From NCBI RefSeq assembly GCF_025398175.1, contig NZ_CP099734.1, positions 2,542,001 through 2,606,000 on the forward strand: 64,000 bases of DNA, read 5' to 3'. Below are positions 30,708 through 39,560 of this stretch, piece after piece. Source of the DNA: Photobacterium sp. TY1-4. Lineage in GTDB: Bacteria; Pseudomonadota; Gammaproteobacteria; Enterobacterales; Vibrionaceae. Made by a program: the position numbers and the translations under genes. The notes below the pieces were generated by a model. It was given only the letters and a program-made list of their open reading frames with translations, made no database searches and was not told where the DNA came from. The first letter of the stretch is position 1. The number at the start of each line of letters is the position of its first letter.

Positions 30708-31762
30708 GGCTTTGTTGACTAAATCGGCGTGAACTTTTCTTGCAGTCAGTGATCTGATCTTGTGACGTTTACTGACAGGCCACCCTCATGGGAAAAAGCA
30801 CTTACCGAACAGATAACTGGAAAGAGTACAACCAATCACTGATTAACCGCGGCTCGCTGACATTCTGGATCGACGAAGAAGCGATAAGCGGCTGGTTATG
30901 CTCTGAACATCACGGTAACCGTGGACGCGGCTATCAATATTCAGACACTGCGATCATGACTGCTCTCATGGTGAAGCGACTATTCAACCTGTCACTTCGT
31001 GCTGTTCAAGGTTTCATGAACTCGGTGTTTTCTCTGATGAAAGTACCACTAACATGCCCGAACTACAGCAGCATCAGCAAGCGAGCGAAAACGGTCGATA
31101 TCCCTATCAAAATGCCTGCTCGGGGTGAAATTCGTCATCTAGCTATTGACGCAACTGGCCTGAAAGTATTCGGCGAAGGTGAGTGGAAAATGAAAAAGCA
31201 TGGCAAAGAACAACGTCGTGTCTGGCGAAAGCTCCATCTTGCTGTTGATGCTGATACCCACCAAATTATCTGCGCAGAACTCTCGTTATCAACCGTCACC
31301 GATGGTGAGGTCATGCCAACATTACTTAACCAAACTTATCGTAAGATCAAATCGATATCAGGTGACGGCGCTTATGATACCAGGCTGTGCTATCAAGCGA
31401 TTCAACGGAAGAAAGCACAGCCCCTTATCCCTCCCAGAACTGGAGCAGCATACTGGGAGCACGGTCACCCCAGAAATGTTGCGGTTGCAAACCAGCGTAT
31501 TCACGGTAGCAATGAACACTGGAAAAAGACCAGTGGTTACCACAGTCGCTCAATCTCGGAAACGGCGATGTCGAGATATAAGCGACTGCTTGGTTCAGCT
31601 TTAAGCCTGCGTGATTACAACGCTCAGGTCGGAGAAGCGCTTGCTGCCGTCCGTGCGTTGAACAAGTTAACAGGGCTCGGCATGCCCGTAACTCGTAAAG
31701 TTAGCTAAAACATGGCTTAAATTGGGTCGATCTGTTGTTTTCCTGATTTGATCAACAAAGCC
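30708..31762 (+). mobile_element. Intact IS5-family (IS903-group) insertion sequence, 1,055 bp
   Basis: The left end begins GGCTTTGTTGACTAAATCGG and the right end, read inward, begins GGCTTTGTTGATCAAATCAG, giving terminal inverted repeats of about 18 bases with two or three mismatches. Exact 9-base direct repeats ATATATACT flank it at 30699-30707 and 31763-31771, the target duplication length of the IS903 group. One full transposase gene fills it. The clean ends imply a recent insertion. Confidence 0.95.
30788..31708 (+). CDS. IS5-family transposase
   Basis: This is a full-length 306-residue DDE transposase of the IS903 group. The catalytic acids are visible in HLAIDATGLKVFG, ISGDGAYDT and the Y-R-E-K region SRSISETAMSRYKRLLGS. 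The N-terminal part (YRTDNWKEYNQSLINRG, SDTAIMTALMVKRLFNLSLR) is typical. No frameshift or stop is seen, so the element is probably active. It is transcribed on the plus strand, against the host operon. Confidence 0.95.
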   Translation: MGKSTYRTDNWKEYNQSLINRGSLTFWIDEEAISGWLCSEHHGNRGRGYQYSDTAIMTALMVKRLFNLSLRAVQGFMNSVFSLMKVPLTCPNYSSISKRAKTVDIPIKMPARGEIRHLAIDATGLKVFGEGEWKMKKHGKEQRRVWRKLHLAVDADTHQIICAELSLSTVTDGEVMPTLLNQTYRKIKSISGDGAYDTRLCYQAIQRKKAQPLIPPRTGAAYWEHGHPRNVAVANQRIHGSNEHWKKTSGYHSRSISETAMSRYKRLLGSALSLRDYNAQVGEALAAVRALNKLTGLGMPVTRKVS

Positions 31763-31789
31763 ATATATACTTGCACTTTCTCGTCATAA

Positions 31790-32938
31790 CTAACCAAACA
31801 GGGTAAGAACATGAATGCTCATTTTACTCGATACTTTAAAACCAGCCAGTAAGACCTTGTCCAGATAAGAAGTATTCATCGCTGCAATGTGCCGAAAACA
31901 GACCATGATCTCAACGGCATCTCCGCGATAAATCTGGCAAGCATCCTCGTTCATTGATGCATCAAGTACCCAGTGCTGGTTGTTTTCAATTCCCCAGTGG
32001 CCACGCACTGCGGTGGCAAAACGCTCTTTCTCCAACTCAGCAGAGCTAATGTAATAGCGGTATTCAAGTGACTCTTTACCCTATTTATCAATGCGCTAAC
32101 CAATGGTAACGCCGATGCCCATTAGCCTTTTTTAATCAGGAAACTCTTGTACCAACTCACCAGCAGGTAGTACATGATATTCTCAGGCTTCGATTCGTCC
32201 GCGGCTTTGTTCCACAGTGACATTTTCAGGGACAAACCGAAGTTTACGCAGACAGCGCCTGACGTACAGCTTTAGCCAGTGTTGCGTGGTTACCTTTAAC
32301 TGCAAGTAAATAATCACCACCTTTATCAATGATGGTTGAGGCGATGTTGACTTGACAGGCTATCGCGTCAATCGAAATCAGGCAGCCTTTGATCTCCAAC
32401 AAGTTAAGCAGTTTCGGTATTGCCGTGATCTCGTTGGACTTCGAATTGGTTTTGAGGTGGCCCATAACTACGCCGTTGGCCGTGTCGAAAGCACCAACCG
32501 TATGAATCGTAGACTGCCTACTTTCGCGGTTATATGAGCCGTGCACCACTTACCATCGATAGCGATGAACTCACCATCTGAGTGCTCAGTGACGGCTTGT
32601 ATCCAGTTGATAAAACACTGTTGAAACTGACTTGGATCTAGGCGCGAGATAACGCAAGCAATGGTGTCATGAACAGGAACCCAAAACATACACCCATCGC
32701 TGGTTGAATGATTTACTGAAACGGAAACATAAAAACGTTGCAGTTGTAGCATTGGCAAATCGAATCGCTCGAATTGCATGGGCGTTACTGGCCAATCAGC
32801 AAGACTATAAGCCGGAATTACTATCGGCTTGAAATTGCGCATGAAATGTAAATGAGAAAACAGGTAAGACCGTGAGTGTGTAGCTCTGATTTGATCAAGG
32901 GACATGTTAGTCCGAGTTGTTGATAAGAGCATACCCAA
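31790..32938 (-). pseudogene. Broken ISAs1-family (H-repeat-like) transposase
   Basis: Three out-of-frame pieces make up one ISAs1-type transposase. The N-terminal part (32468-32938) ends with FIAIDGKWC. A middle part in another frame (32244-32549) has SYNRESRQSTIHTVGAFD, SNEITAIPKLLNLLEIKGC and DKGGDYLLAVKGNHA. A C-terminal part (31790-32035) has VRGHWGIENNQHWVLDASMN. A frameshift near 32520 and lost sequence between about 32040 and 32240 make it non-functional. It is a remnant older than the adjacent intact IS. Confidence 0.88.
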
Positions 32939-33033
32939 CGGAAATCATTAAGAGTCATTGAACTCGGATATAAGTGCGCAAAACAACGCCTGAATTCTTT
33001 ACTTCACTACTTGCAATAGGAAGTGTCCATATA

Positions 33034-33708
33034 TGATCAAATCAGAAAGCCAATAGATCTACCTAATATAAGTCATGATTTAGATAACTTTGTGAGTTAC
33101 AAGCTTGCCTAGCCTTGTTAATTTTGCCAACGCTCGGACAGCAGCAAGCGCGCTTCCTCGACCTGAGCGTTGTAATCATGCAAGCTTAAAGCTGAGCCAA
33201 GCAGCCGCTTATATCTCGACATCGCCGTTTCCGAGATCAAGCCACTGTGGTAACCACAGGCCTTTTTCCAGCGTTCATTGCTCCCGTGAATTCTCTGGTT
33301 TGCAACCGCAACATACCCTGAAGTGACTGCGCTCCCAGTGTGCTGCTCCAGCTCTAGGAGGGTAAGGGGCTGTGCTTTCTTCCGTTGAATCGCTTGATAG
33401 CACAGCCTGATATAATAAGCGCCGTCACCTGATATCAATTTGATCTTAAGATAAGTTTGGTTGAGCAATGTTGGCATGACTCCGCCATCTGTGACGGTTG
33501 ATAACGATAGTTCTGCACAGATGACTTGATGGGTATCAGCATCAACAGCAAGATGGAGCTTTCGCCAGACACGGCGTTCTTCCTTGCCATGATTTTTCAT
33601 TTTCCATTCACCTTCACCGAAAACTTTCAGACCAGTTGCGTCAATGGCAAGATGACGAATTTCACCTCGAGCAAGCACTTGGGTGGGGATATCGACCGTT
33701 TTGCTATG
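33034..33708 (-). pseudogene. Truncated IS5-family transposase, related to the intact copy
   Basis: The translated segment from KTVDIP to the C-terminus closely follows the intact IS at 30788-31708 (HLAIDATGLKVFGEGEWKMK and ISETAMSRYKRLLGSALSL shared). The first 95 or so residues are absent and the reading frame runs in from unrelated sequence. Downstream homology stops at TGATCAAATCAG (33034), so the outermost bases of the inverted repeat are lost. Both ends are therefore damaged. Confidence 0.88.
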
Positions 33709-34000
33709 GCGCTGATTTCCTCTGGGCCTCCGCCCCAACATAGCACCATTTCAACAAACCTGACCCTCTCCTTGGGCATGCGGTATTTCAATGCCAGTGT
33801 TCGGCGTTGCTGGCTTAACATATGTGTATCGCTAGGCCTGTTCACTTCTGCACCAGCATTCCTCTTCAGCTCACCACAGATAATTGAACGCTGAGCACTT
33901 AGCCTTCTTGCTATCGCTGTTTGCGAATTATCTTCGCCGATAAGTGTTGAAATCTTAAATCGTTGACCCTCGGTCAATTACTGAGAACACATTGTAAGTA
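33706..34000 (-). pseudogene. IS30-family transposase N-terminal fragment
   Basis: The frame starting MTEGQRFKISTLIGEDNSQT has the helix-turn-helix of IS30-family transposases (AIARRLSAQRSIICGELKRN), then a degenerate second part (EEISAIAKRS) that ends at the junction with the IS5 remnant near 33706. The catalytic DDE domain is missing. The bases up to about 34100 (a TGTTGCACTTTTT stretch) may be its left end, but I could not confirm an inverted repeat. Confidence 0.75.
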
Positions 34001-34182
34001 ATACTGCTTTGATTTTGGCGATAAGAAGGATACCACTTTCAGCAGCAGACCTTCTCTCTCGCCATCTTAGCCATGAGTGTTGCACTTTTTATCTAAATTC
34101 AGGGACCTATCTCTATGTATCCCGTATGAAATCATATCTTTCATACTCTCTAAAAAGCGGTAAATCCTAAAAGTTCAAATAA

Positions 34183-36345
34183 TTAATCATTAGAACTGTA
34201 ACTGTAATTATAATATCCATAATTATTACCATAATAGCTACTCGACTTACGAACTACAGCATTCAGAATAAAGCCTTTTATTTCAATGCCATTCTGTTCA
34301 AAACGCTGCTTCGTCACTTCCACTTCTTTTACAGTGTTTTGACCAAAGCGACCTACTAGTAATGATGTTCCTGCATGAGAGCCAACAATTGCAGCGTCAG
34401 TCACCGCTAGAATTGGCGGTGTATCGACAATGACTAAATCGTAGTTAGCTGAAGCCCAGTCCATAAGTTCTTTAAAACGCGGATGCATCAATAATTCGGA
34501 TGGATTTGGTGGTACTTCACCACGCCCGATGAACTCCAAATTTTCAACGCCAGGCTGTTTAATCAGAGTTTCAATGCTTACTTGGCCACTAAGATAATCT
34601 GATAATCCAGGCTTTGCACTGACACCCATTTGGCGTTCCATCCTGCCTTTACGCATGTCGGCATCAATTACCAGTACTTTTTGTCCAGCTTTAGCAACGA
34701 CGGCTGCCATATTAGCTGATACAAATGACTTACCAATGCCCGGGCTTGGACCGGAGATCATCAAAATATTATTTTTTGCTTCCATCATGGCAAAGTGCAG
34801 GCTAGTACGTAGGCTACGCAGTGCTTCAATGGATAAATCAGCCGGGTTCGAAACAGCCAACAAAGTCTCTTCAATAGAAAACTTCTTTTTACCATTTTGT
34901 TTTTTCTCAAGCTCGATTTGCCAATCTGACATTGGCACACTTGCATAAACCGGTAAACCAACCGCTTCAATTTCATCCGGATTTTCAACCCCGCGATGAA
35001 GCGCAGCACGAAGTAGTGCAATCGCAACCCCAAACATGCCACCAAGCAAAGTTGCCAGTGCTACAACCAACGTTTTTTGGGGTTTCACCGCCTTGGTATA
35101 TGTCTGTGCTTTATCCAGAATACGTACATTCCCTACCGTGCTGGCTTTCACAATATTGAGCTCTTGTACTTTATTCAGCAGTTCGACATAGATTTGCTGA
35201 TTCACTTCAACATCTCGGGTTAAACGCAGCACTTCTCGTTGGGTTTTCGGCAATTTTTGGATCTGCTGGTTCAGGCGCTCTCGCTCGCCAAGCAAGGTTT
35301 TACGTTTATCCAGCAAGGCAACATAAGCCGGGTGTTCTTTGGTAAAACGCTGGGAGATTTCACTTTCCTTGAAAGTCAACTCATTGAGTTGTGACTCAAT
35401 CGTTACCATCACATCTAATGTTGATTTGGCCTCTAAGCCTAAATCAATCGACTCATTTTCCTGGCGGAACTGATTCAGCAGATCCTCCGATGCTGTCAAT
35501 TGAGTTTTGATATCAGGCAAATGCGTGCGCAAAAACTGCAGACTATTTTCTGCTTCTGCCGAGTTTCGTGCCACATTTTGCAGGAAGTAATTCTGACTGA
35601 TATCATTCAGGATTGCTTCGATTTGTGAACGATTTTCACCAGTATACGACAACTGGAGGATTCCCGTTTGTTTACCACGTTCGTTGATTGATAAGTTTTG
35701 CTGTAACCACTGGATGGCGTCTAAACGACTCTGTTTGGTGAGTTCAAAAGACTGTCCACTTTCAGCATCCAGCTTCGATACAAACAGTACGAACTGGTTA
35801 TTCTGAGCCAACATGCCTACCGTACCGTTCAACACCAAATTACCATCTACATCTTGGAGCTCATATTGTCCAGACGAAGCATCTAAAACACGAAGTCGAT
35901 ACTTAGGTTTCAGTACTCCATCAGGGATTTCAAAACGCTCAATATGTGCTTCTGGTTGATTCCCCTGGATTCTGGCAATTCCTTTACCGAAAAGCGGAAA
36001 ATATTCAGGTGTAATGGTGGTTGTTAAATTTAGCTTATCAACCGTTTTTCCCAATATCATCCGAGATTTAATAATCTCGATTTCGGTTGTCGCGGAAGAC
36101 TCACTGGCAAACAGCTCGCCCATCTCACCCAGCGCAGGCATCCCTGAACTTTTCTCTTCAACTTGAATGAGTGCATCTGCTTTATATATCGGTGCTGCCA
36201 GCAACGCATATGCGACGCCAACAATGGCAAAAACGAAGGTGATAGCAATAATGCTCCAACGGCTATCCAGCAAGATACCAAACAGTTTTCCCAGATCAAT
36301 TTCATCTGAGTCTTGCTTCACCTGAGTGTTTTGAGTAACGCTCAT
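34183..36345 (-). CDS. wzc: Tyrosine-protein kinase / polysaccharide co-polymerase
   Basis: Wzc autophosphorylates on tyrosines and, with Wza and Wzb, controls chain length and export of Wzy-made polymer. The 720-residue protein has an N-terminal Wzz domain with a first membrane helix (about 31-52), a long periplasmic coiled region with the GNVR-like segment, and a second helix (about 425-447). The kinase domain has Walker A GPSPGIGKSF (about 532-541), Walker A' VLVIDAD (about 557-563) and Walker B DLVIVDTPP. The C-terminal tail SSYYGNNYGYYNYSYSSND holds seven tyrosines. It follows wza by 64 bp. Downstream is the IS cluster. Confidence 0.97.
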   Translation of the reverse strand: MSVTQNTQVKQDSDEIDLGKLFGILLDSRWSIIAITFVFAIVGVAYALLAAPIYKADALIQVEEKSSGMPALGEMGELFASESSATTEIEIIKSRMILGKTVDKLNLTTTITPEYFPLFGKGIARIQGNQPEAHIERFEIPDGVLKPKYRLRVLDASSGQYELQDVDGNLVLNGTVGMLAQNNQFVLFVSKLDAESGQSFELTKQSRLDAIQWLQQNLSINERGKQTGILQLSYTGENRSQIEAILNDISQNYFLQNVARNSAEAENSLQFLRTHLPDIKTQLTASEDLLNQFRQENESIDLGLEAKSTLDVMVTIESQLNELTFKESEISQRFTKEHPAYVALLDKRKTLLGERERLNQQIQKLPKTQREVLRLTRDVEVNQQIYVELLNKVQELNIVKASTVGNVRILDKAQTYTKAVKPQKTLVVALATLLGGMFGVAIALLRAALHRGVENPDEIEAVGLPVYASVPMSDWQIELEKKQNGKKKFSIEETLLAVSNPADLSIEALRSLRTSLHFAMMEAKNNILMISGPSPGIGKSFVSANMAAVVAKAGQKVLVIDADMRKGRMERQMGVSAKPGLSDYLSGQVSIETLIKQPGVENLEFIGRGEVPPNPSELLMHPRFKELMDWASANYDLVIVDTPPILAVTDAAIVGSHAGTSLLVGRFGQNTVKEVEVTKQRFEQNGIEIKGFILNAVVRKSSSYYGNNYGYYNYSYSSND

Positions 36346-36409
36346 AAATTCTTAACTCAATATCAATAGTTTATATCGTAATCATATGTCTGATTGTCGC
36401 TTCGAACCA

Positions 36410-37576
36410 TTACGGCCAATTTCTGATCCGCAGCACGCCCTCACTCAGCTCATTGAAACTGGTAATAGTTGGGACCAGTTGGGTAATCACACGGTTCCAA
36501 CGGACGATCGGCGCCGCAGTCACATAAACCACATCATAGGGCTGTAATTCAAATTCGGTTCCGATGACCAAAGCTGACGCATCAGACAAGTTCAACTGAT
36601 AGATGTCAGCCAATCGTTGTTGCTGCTCAGTATTGGTGTTGCTTGGATTCACATCCTGTGTCATCTTGCTGCGAATCACAAACACTCCGGTCGCGTCTGC
36701 AGACAGTTGATTGATGCCACCAACATTACTGAGCGCTTCCGTGAGGCTCATCCCTGCCCGATCAATTTTCAGCAATTTCGGATCGTTCACTTCACCCATC
36801 ACAAAGACTTTTTGGGCATCGTTGCGGGGCACATGAACGATATCTCCCGGGCGGAGCAAGCGGTTCTGTGTCAAATCGCCACGTTGCATTAAGGCGTACA
36901 AGGAAAGACGCTCTTCCAATCCATTGCGGGTCAATGTGACGTTACGCCAGTCCGCATTCTCTGCCAAGCCACCAGCACTATTAATGGCATCTAACAAGGT
37001 TAGCGGGACATTGGTGATCGCTTGCTTACCCGGATTGTTAATTTCACCGGTGATGTAAGCCTTTTGTGAGCGGAATGAAGCGACATTAACGTCAACTTGT
37101 GGGCTTTCGATGTATGCAGCCAGACGTTTGGCAATATCGTCCCGAACTTCAGTTACGGTTTTCCCTGCAACCCGCACGATGCCAATGTACGGGTAAAAAA
37201 TCGAACCATCTGCATGGACCCAGTTGCCTGCTTCTGCCGAACTTCGATAAGAGCCGGCCGGAATCGTCAGCTCCGGATGATCCCAGATGGTAATATTGAG
37301 GATATCCCCTGGGCCAATGCGATACTGATAGCGCGCGATTTCAGCATCTAAAGTCGCATTCATCTGAGAGTAAGCTTCTTGAGCTTTGTATCGTTTTGCT
37401 GTCGTTGCCGTCAGTGGGTATACATTGACCTGCTCCGAAATATCCTTGGTCTGCTCACTACCTGTAGTAACCACATTTTTGTTATCAACACTCAAATGGG
37501 AACCTGGCACTGTACATCCAGCCAACATTGCTGTTGCTACCGCTGTTATAAGAAGCTTTTTTGTAAAATGCATCAT
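36410..37576 (-). CDS. wza: Outer-membrane polysaccharide export lipoprotein
   Basis: Wza forms the octameric outer-membrane channel for capsule or exopolysaccharide. The 388-residue protein has a lipoprotein signal (KLLITAVATAMLAGC, lipid-bearing Cys at 21), the poly-export domain with YRIGPGDILNITIWDHPELT, and two SLBB domains (AYITGEINNPGKQAI and VFVMGEVNDPKLLKI). The C-terminal part ends with the amphipathic-helix region that forms the outer-membrane pore. Two ATGs stand in tandem at the start. It is the first gene of the minus-strand locus, 180 bp after an ops element. Confidence 0.96.
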   Translation of the reverse strand: MMHFTKKLLITAVATAMLAGCTVPGSHLSVDNKNVVTTGSEQTKDISEQVNVYPLTATTAKRYKAQEAYSQMNATLDAEIARYQYRIGPGDILNITIWDHPELTIPAGSYRSSAEAGNWVHADGSIFYPYIGIVRVAGKTVTEVRDDIAKRLAAYIESPQVDVNVASFRSQKAYITGEINNPGKQAITNVPLTLLDAINSAGGLAENADWRNVTLTRNGLEERLSLYALMQRGDLTQNRLLRPGDIVHVPRNDAQKVFVMGEVNDPKLLKIDRAGMSLTEALSNVGGINQLSADATGVFVIRSKMTQDVNPSNTNTEQQQRLADIYQLNLSDASALVIGTEFELQPYDVVYVTAAPIVRWNRVITQLVPTITSFNELSEGVLRIRNWP

Positions 37577-37755
37577 TCGTAAAGTTCAACTTTCAAATTG
37601 ATTGATATGCTTAGATAACACTCAGGGTATGCCGCCCCTAATTACGGGGACGTGACATTCTCAATATCTGTGTGCTTGCGCGATTAAACGAGACTGCAGC
37701 GTTTAATCGAGGTTTGAGACTGGTCGCTTCACACCACGGAAGCGAAAATTCAGAT

Positions 37756-37766
37756 ACGCTACCGCC
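37756..37766 (-). promoter_or_regulatory. ops element (RfaH recruitment site) in wza leader
   Basis: The minus strand reads GGCGGTAGCGT exactly, preceded by GAACTCGAACCCAAG in a JUMPStart-like context, 180 bases before the wza start. This is the known pause and recruitment sequence for the antiterminator RfaH. No rfaH gene is in the window. Confidence 0.9.
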
Positions 37767-37812
37767 CTTGGGTTCGAGTTCCCAATGCACTCAGAGAGCG
37801 TTCAGTTGTGAT

Positions 37813-37839
37813 CAGTTTGAGGGGTATCCCCCTGAACTG
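37813..37839 (-). promoter_or_regulatory. Leader hairpin upstream of ops element
   Basis: CAGTT and AGGGG pair with CCCCT and AACTG around a short loop, with a small internal bulge. It lies 47 bases upstream of the ops site in the presumed wza leader. There is no T-run, so a role as terminator is unlikely. Confidence 0.35.
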
Positions 37840-38218
37840 ATTGGTTTGTCCATTTCTGTGCTGAAACGCAACGAAGCGTCAAAAAGTTATACATTTATCA
37901 CTATTGCAGCGGCCATATTCTACACAGAATACGCCAAGAGAGAAACTCAAATTTTGCCTCTTCTCATTTTAAAGAAGTGAAACGCCCAAGATAAGACACT
38001 GAAATTTATAATGATATTTCCTGAACAATCTCGATGGTAAACAGATTTAGGCACAGAATTGTCTTTCTCCGTTTATCTTCGTTCTGAGATCTTGTTCCCT
38101 AAATTAAATGTGTTTCGTGACAAATTTATGGCCCCATTGCCTTCCTCTGAGTTAGTTCATATCATTAACAGGAAGACTATCTTCACTTTACTATTAATCT
38201 TATAAATAAGGGGATCGG

Positions 38219-38599
38219 ATGAAGAAGACTGCAATCGCGCTGTTGACTACAATGTCGATAGCCGCAATGTCGATGGCTGGTTCGGCCTTTGCTGCGACTG
38301 AGACAGCTGGTTCAACCAGCTCTGCCAGTGCAACCTCGACGACAGCTTCAACGGCATCCACAGCGGGTGCAACATCAACCACAGCAACCACTGCAGGTGC
38401 GGCTTCGAGTACAGCGGCGACTGCGGGTGCAACCACCGGGGTTGCAGCGGGTACTGCGGGTGCTTCACTGGCAGCCGTCGGCGGGATTACGGCAACAGCT
38501 GTTGCTGCAGGGGCTGCAGTCACAGTTGCAGCTATCGCCGTTGCTGACTCGTCAGATAACGACAACAACACAACCACTTCTGTCTCTGCTCAAGGCTAA
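38219..38599 (+). CDS. yjbE: YjbE-like small secreted protein
   Basis: The 126-residue product has a signal peptide (MKKTAIALLTTMSIAAMSMA, cleavage after AFA near 25). A Thr/Ser/Ala/Gly-rich repeat region (STTAST, ATAGA units) follows, then a Gly-Ala hydrophobic segment and a polar tail ending SVSAQG. This composition and its place as first gene before yjbF, yjbG and yjbH match E. coli yjbE, part of an exopolysaccharide-related operon. Molecular role unknown. AGGGG stands 5 bases before the ATG. An orphan paralogue lies at 14328-14756. Confidence 0.85.
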   Translation: MKKTAIALLTTMSIAAMSMAGSAFAATETAGSTSSASATSTTASTASTAGATSTTATTAGAASSTAATAGATTGVAAGTAGASLAAVGGITATAVAAGAAVTVAAIAVADSSDNDNNTTTSVSAQG

Positions 38600-38652
38600 A
38601 CACTTCGTTGAACCACAACGAAAGCTTACCTGAGTTGCTGAAGTTTGAATTG

Positions 38653-38683
38653 ATAACCGCACATCGCACGTGGGTGCGGTTAT
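38653..38683 (+). terminator. Attenuator-like hairpin between yjbE and yjbF
   Basis: ATAACCGCAC and GTGCGGTTAT form a perfect 10-bp stem with an 11-base loop, followed by TCTTCTCTT. It lies 54 bases after the yjbE stop and before yjbF, so partial termination would favour yjbE mRNA. Confidence 0.75.
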
Positions 38684-38738
38684 TCTTCTCTTGGCATTCT
38701 TCACTTACTGTTCCGGACGGCTTATGATTGAAGTTTCC

Positions 38739-39446
38739 ATGCGCCCTTCCCGACCAATTCTGTCCCCTTTCATTCTATTGCTGGCAATGCTTTCATTAAG
38801 CGGGTGCAGCCAAAAGTTCAATGATGTCAACGACACCTTGCACCTGGCTTTATTGGGCGAAAATGACATTCAAAAAAGTGACCTTGAGATCCAAAGCCTG
38901 CCTTATGCCAGTATGTATGCCCGCCTCGGCAACGGCCCACAGGCTTTTATGGTACTGGCATTAGCCGAGCCGACATTCGGAATCAACCCTGCTCAGCTAC
39001 CGTCGTTCCAGCTAAAGTGGCTCTCCAACGATCAGGGGATGCTGGTGACTGAACACGGACGCTTAATCAAAACGCTGAATCTCCCGACAGGAAACTTACT
39101 CACGACGCAATCAACAACAACCGATCCCCTCGCCCTCGGTCTTCATTTAGCCAAGACCCATAAGCACTGGCAGCGACAGATTGACTGGCAGCCCGGCTAT
39201 CACTTCGGTTATCAACTCCATTCTGAGTTTTCCAGCCAAGGCACCGCCGTCATTCTGATCAATGAAACCCCTGTCGAAACCTTGCACTTTACCGAACATG
39301 TCACAGTTGAGAGTCTCGCGCTCAATTTTGACAACGACTTTTGGCTCCACCCGCAAACCGGAACAGTACTCAAGAGCCGACAAAAGATTGCGCCTGGCCT
39401 GCCTTATATTGAGATGACGCTGTTAAAACCATTTTCGTTACCTTAA
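38739..39446 (+). CDS. yjbF: YjbF/GfcB-family outer-membrane lipoprotein
   Basis: The family is found in group 4 capsule and yjb operons and is thought to sit in the outer membrane. I chose the ATG at 38739 (235 residues) because MRPSRPILSPFILLLAMLSL followed by SGCSQ is a textbook lipoprotein signal with basic start and LSGC lipobox. An ATG five codons up (38724) is possible, and a frame open to 38670 would overlap the hairpin. The body is beta-rich, with LPYASMYARLGNGPQAFMVLA and the conserved late TGTVLKSRQ. It is followed by yjbG after 114 bp. Confidence 0.88.
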   Translation: MRPSRPILSPFILLLAMLSLSGCSQKFNDVNDTLHLALLGENDIQKSDLEIQSLPYASMYARLGNGPQAFMVLALAEPTFGINPAQLPSFQLKWLSNDQGMLVTEHGRLIKTLNLPTGNLLTTQSTTTDPLALGLHLAKTHKHWQRQIDWQPGYHFGYQLHSEFSSQGTAVILINETPVETLHFTEHVTVESLALNFDNDFWLHPQTGTVLKSRQKIAPGLPYIEMTLLKPFSLP

Positions 39447-39560
39447 AGATAACCCTTTGTTTCGTCAGAAACTTCGATAACAAAAAACTGTCGAAGTTCT
39501 ACACTTAAAGTTACGCACCGTCTTGAATAAGTCTCGACTCCAAGAGGCCTCGGATGTTAA

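Larger units (their letters stand above)
37577..38218. other. Divergent intergenic region wza-yjbE
   Basis: These 642 bases separate two divergent polysaccharide operons. The minus-strand leader of wza holds an imperfect hairpin (37813-37839) and the ops element (37756-37766). The plus-strand side leads to yjbE with AGGGGATCGG before its ATG. A 102-codon plus-strand frame at 37672-37980 covers the ops element and has no recognisable content; I regard it as chance. Confidence 0.7.

Noticed and set aside
37672..37980. 102-codon plus-strand frame between wza and yjbE
   Set aside because: It covers the wza leader and the ops element, has no known motif and no good ribosome site.
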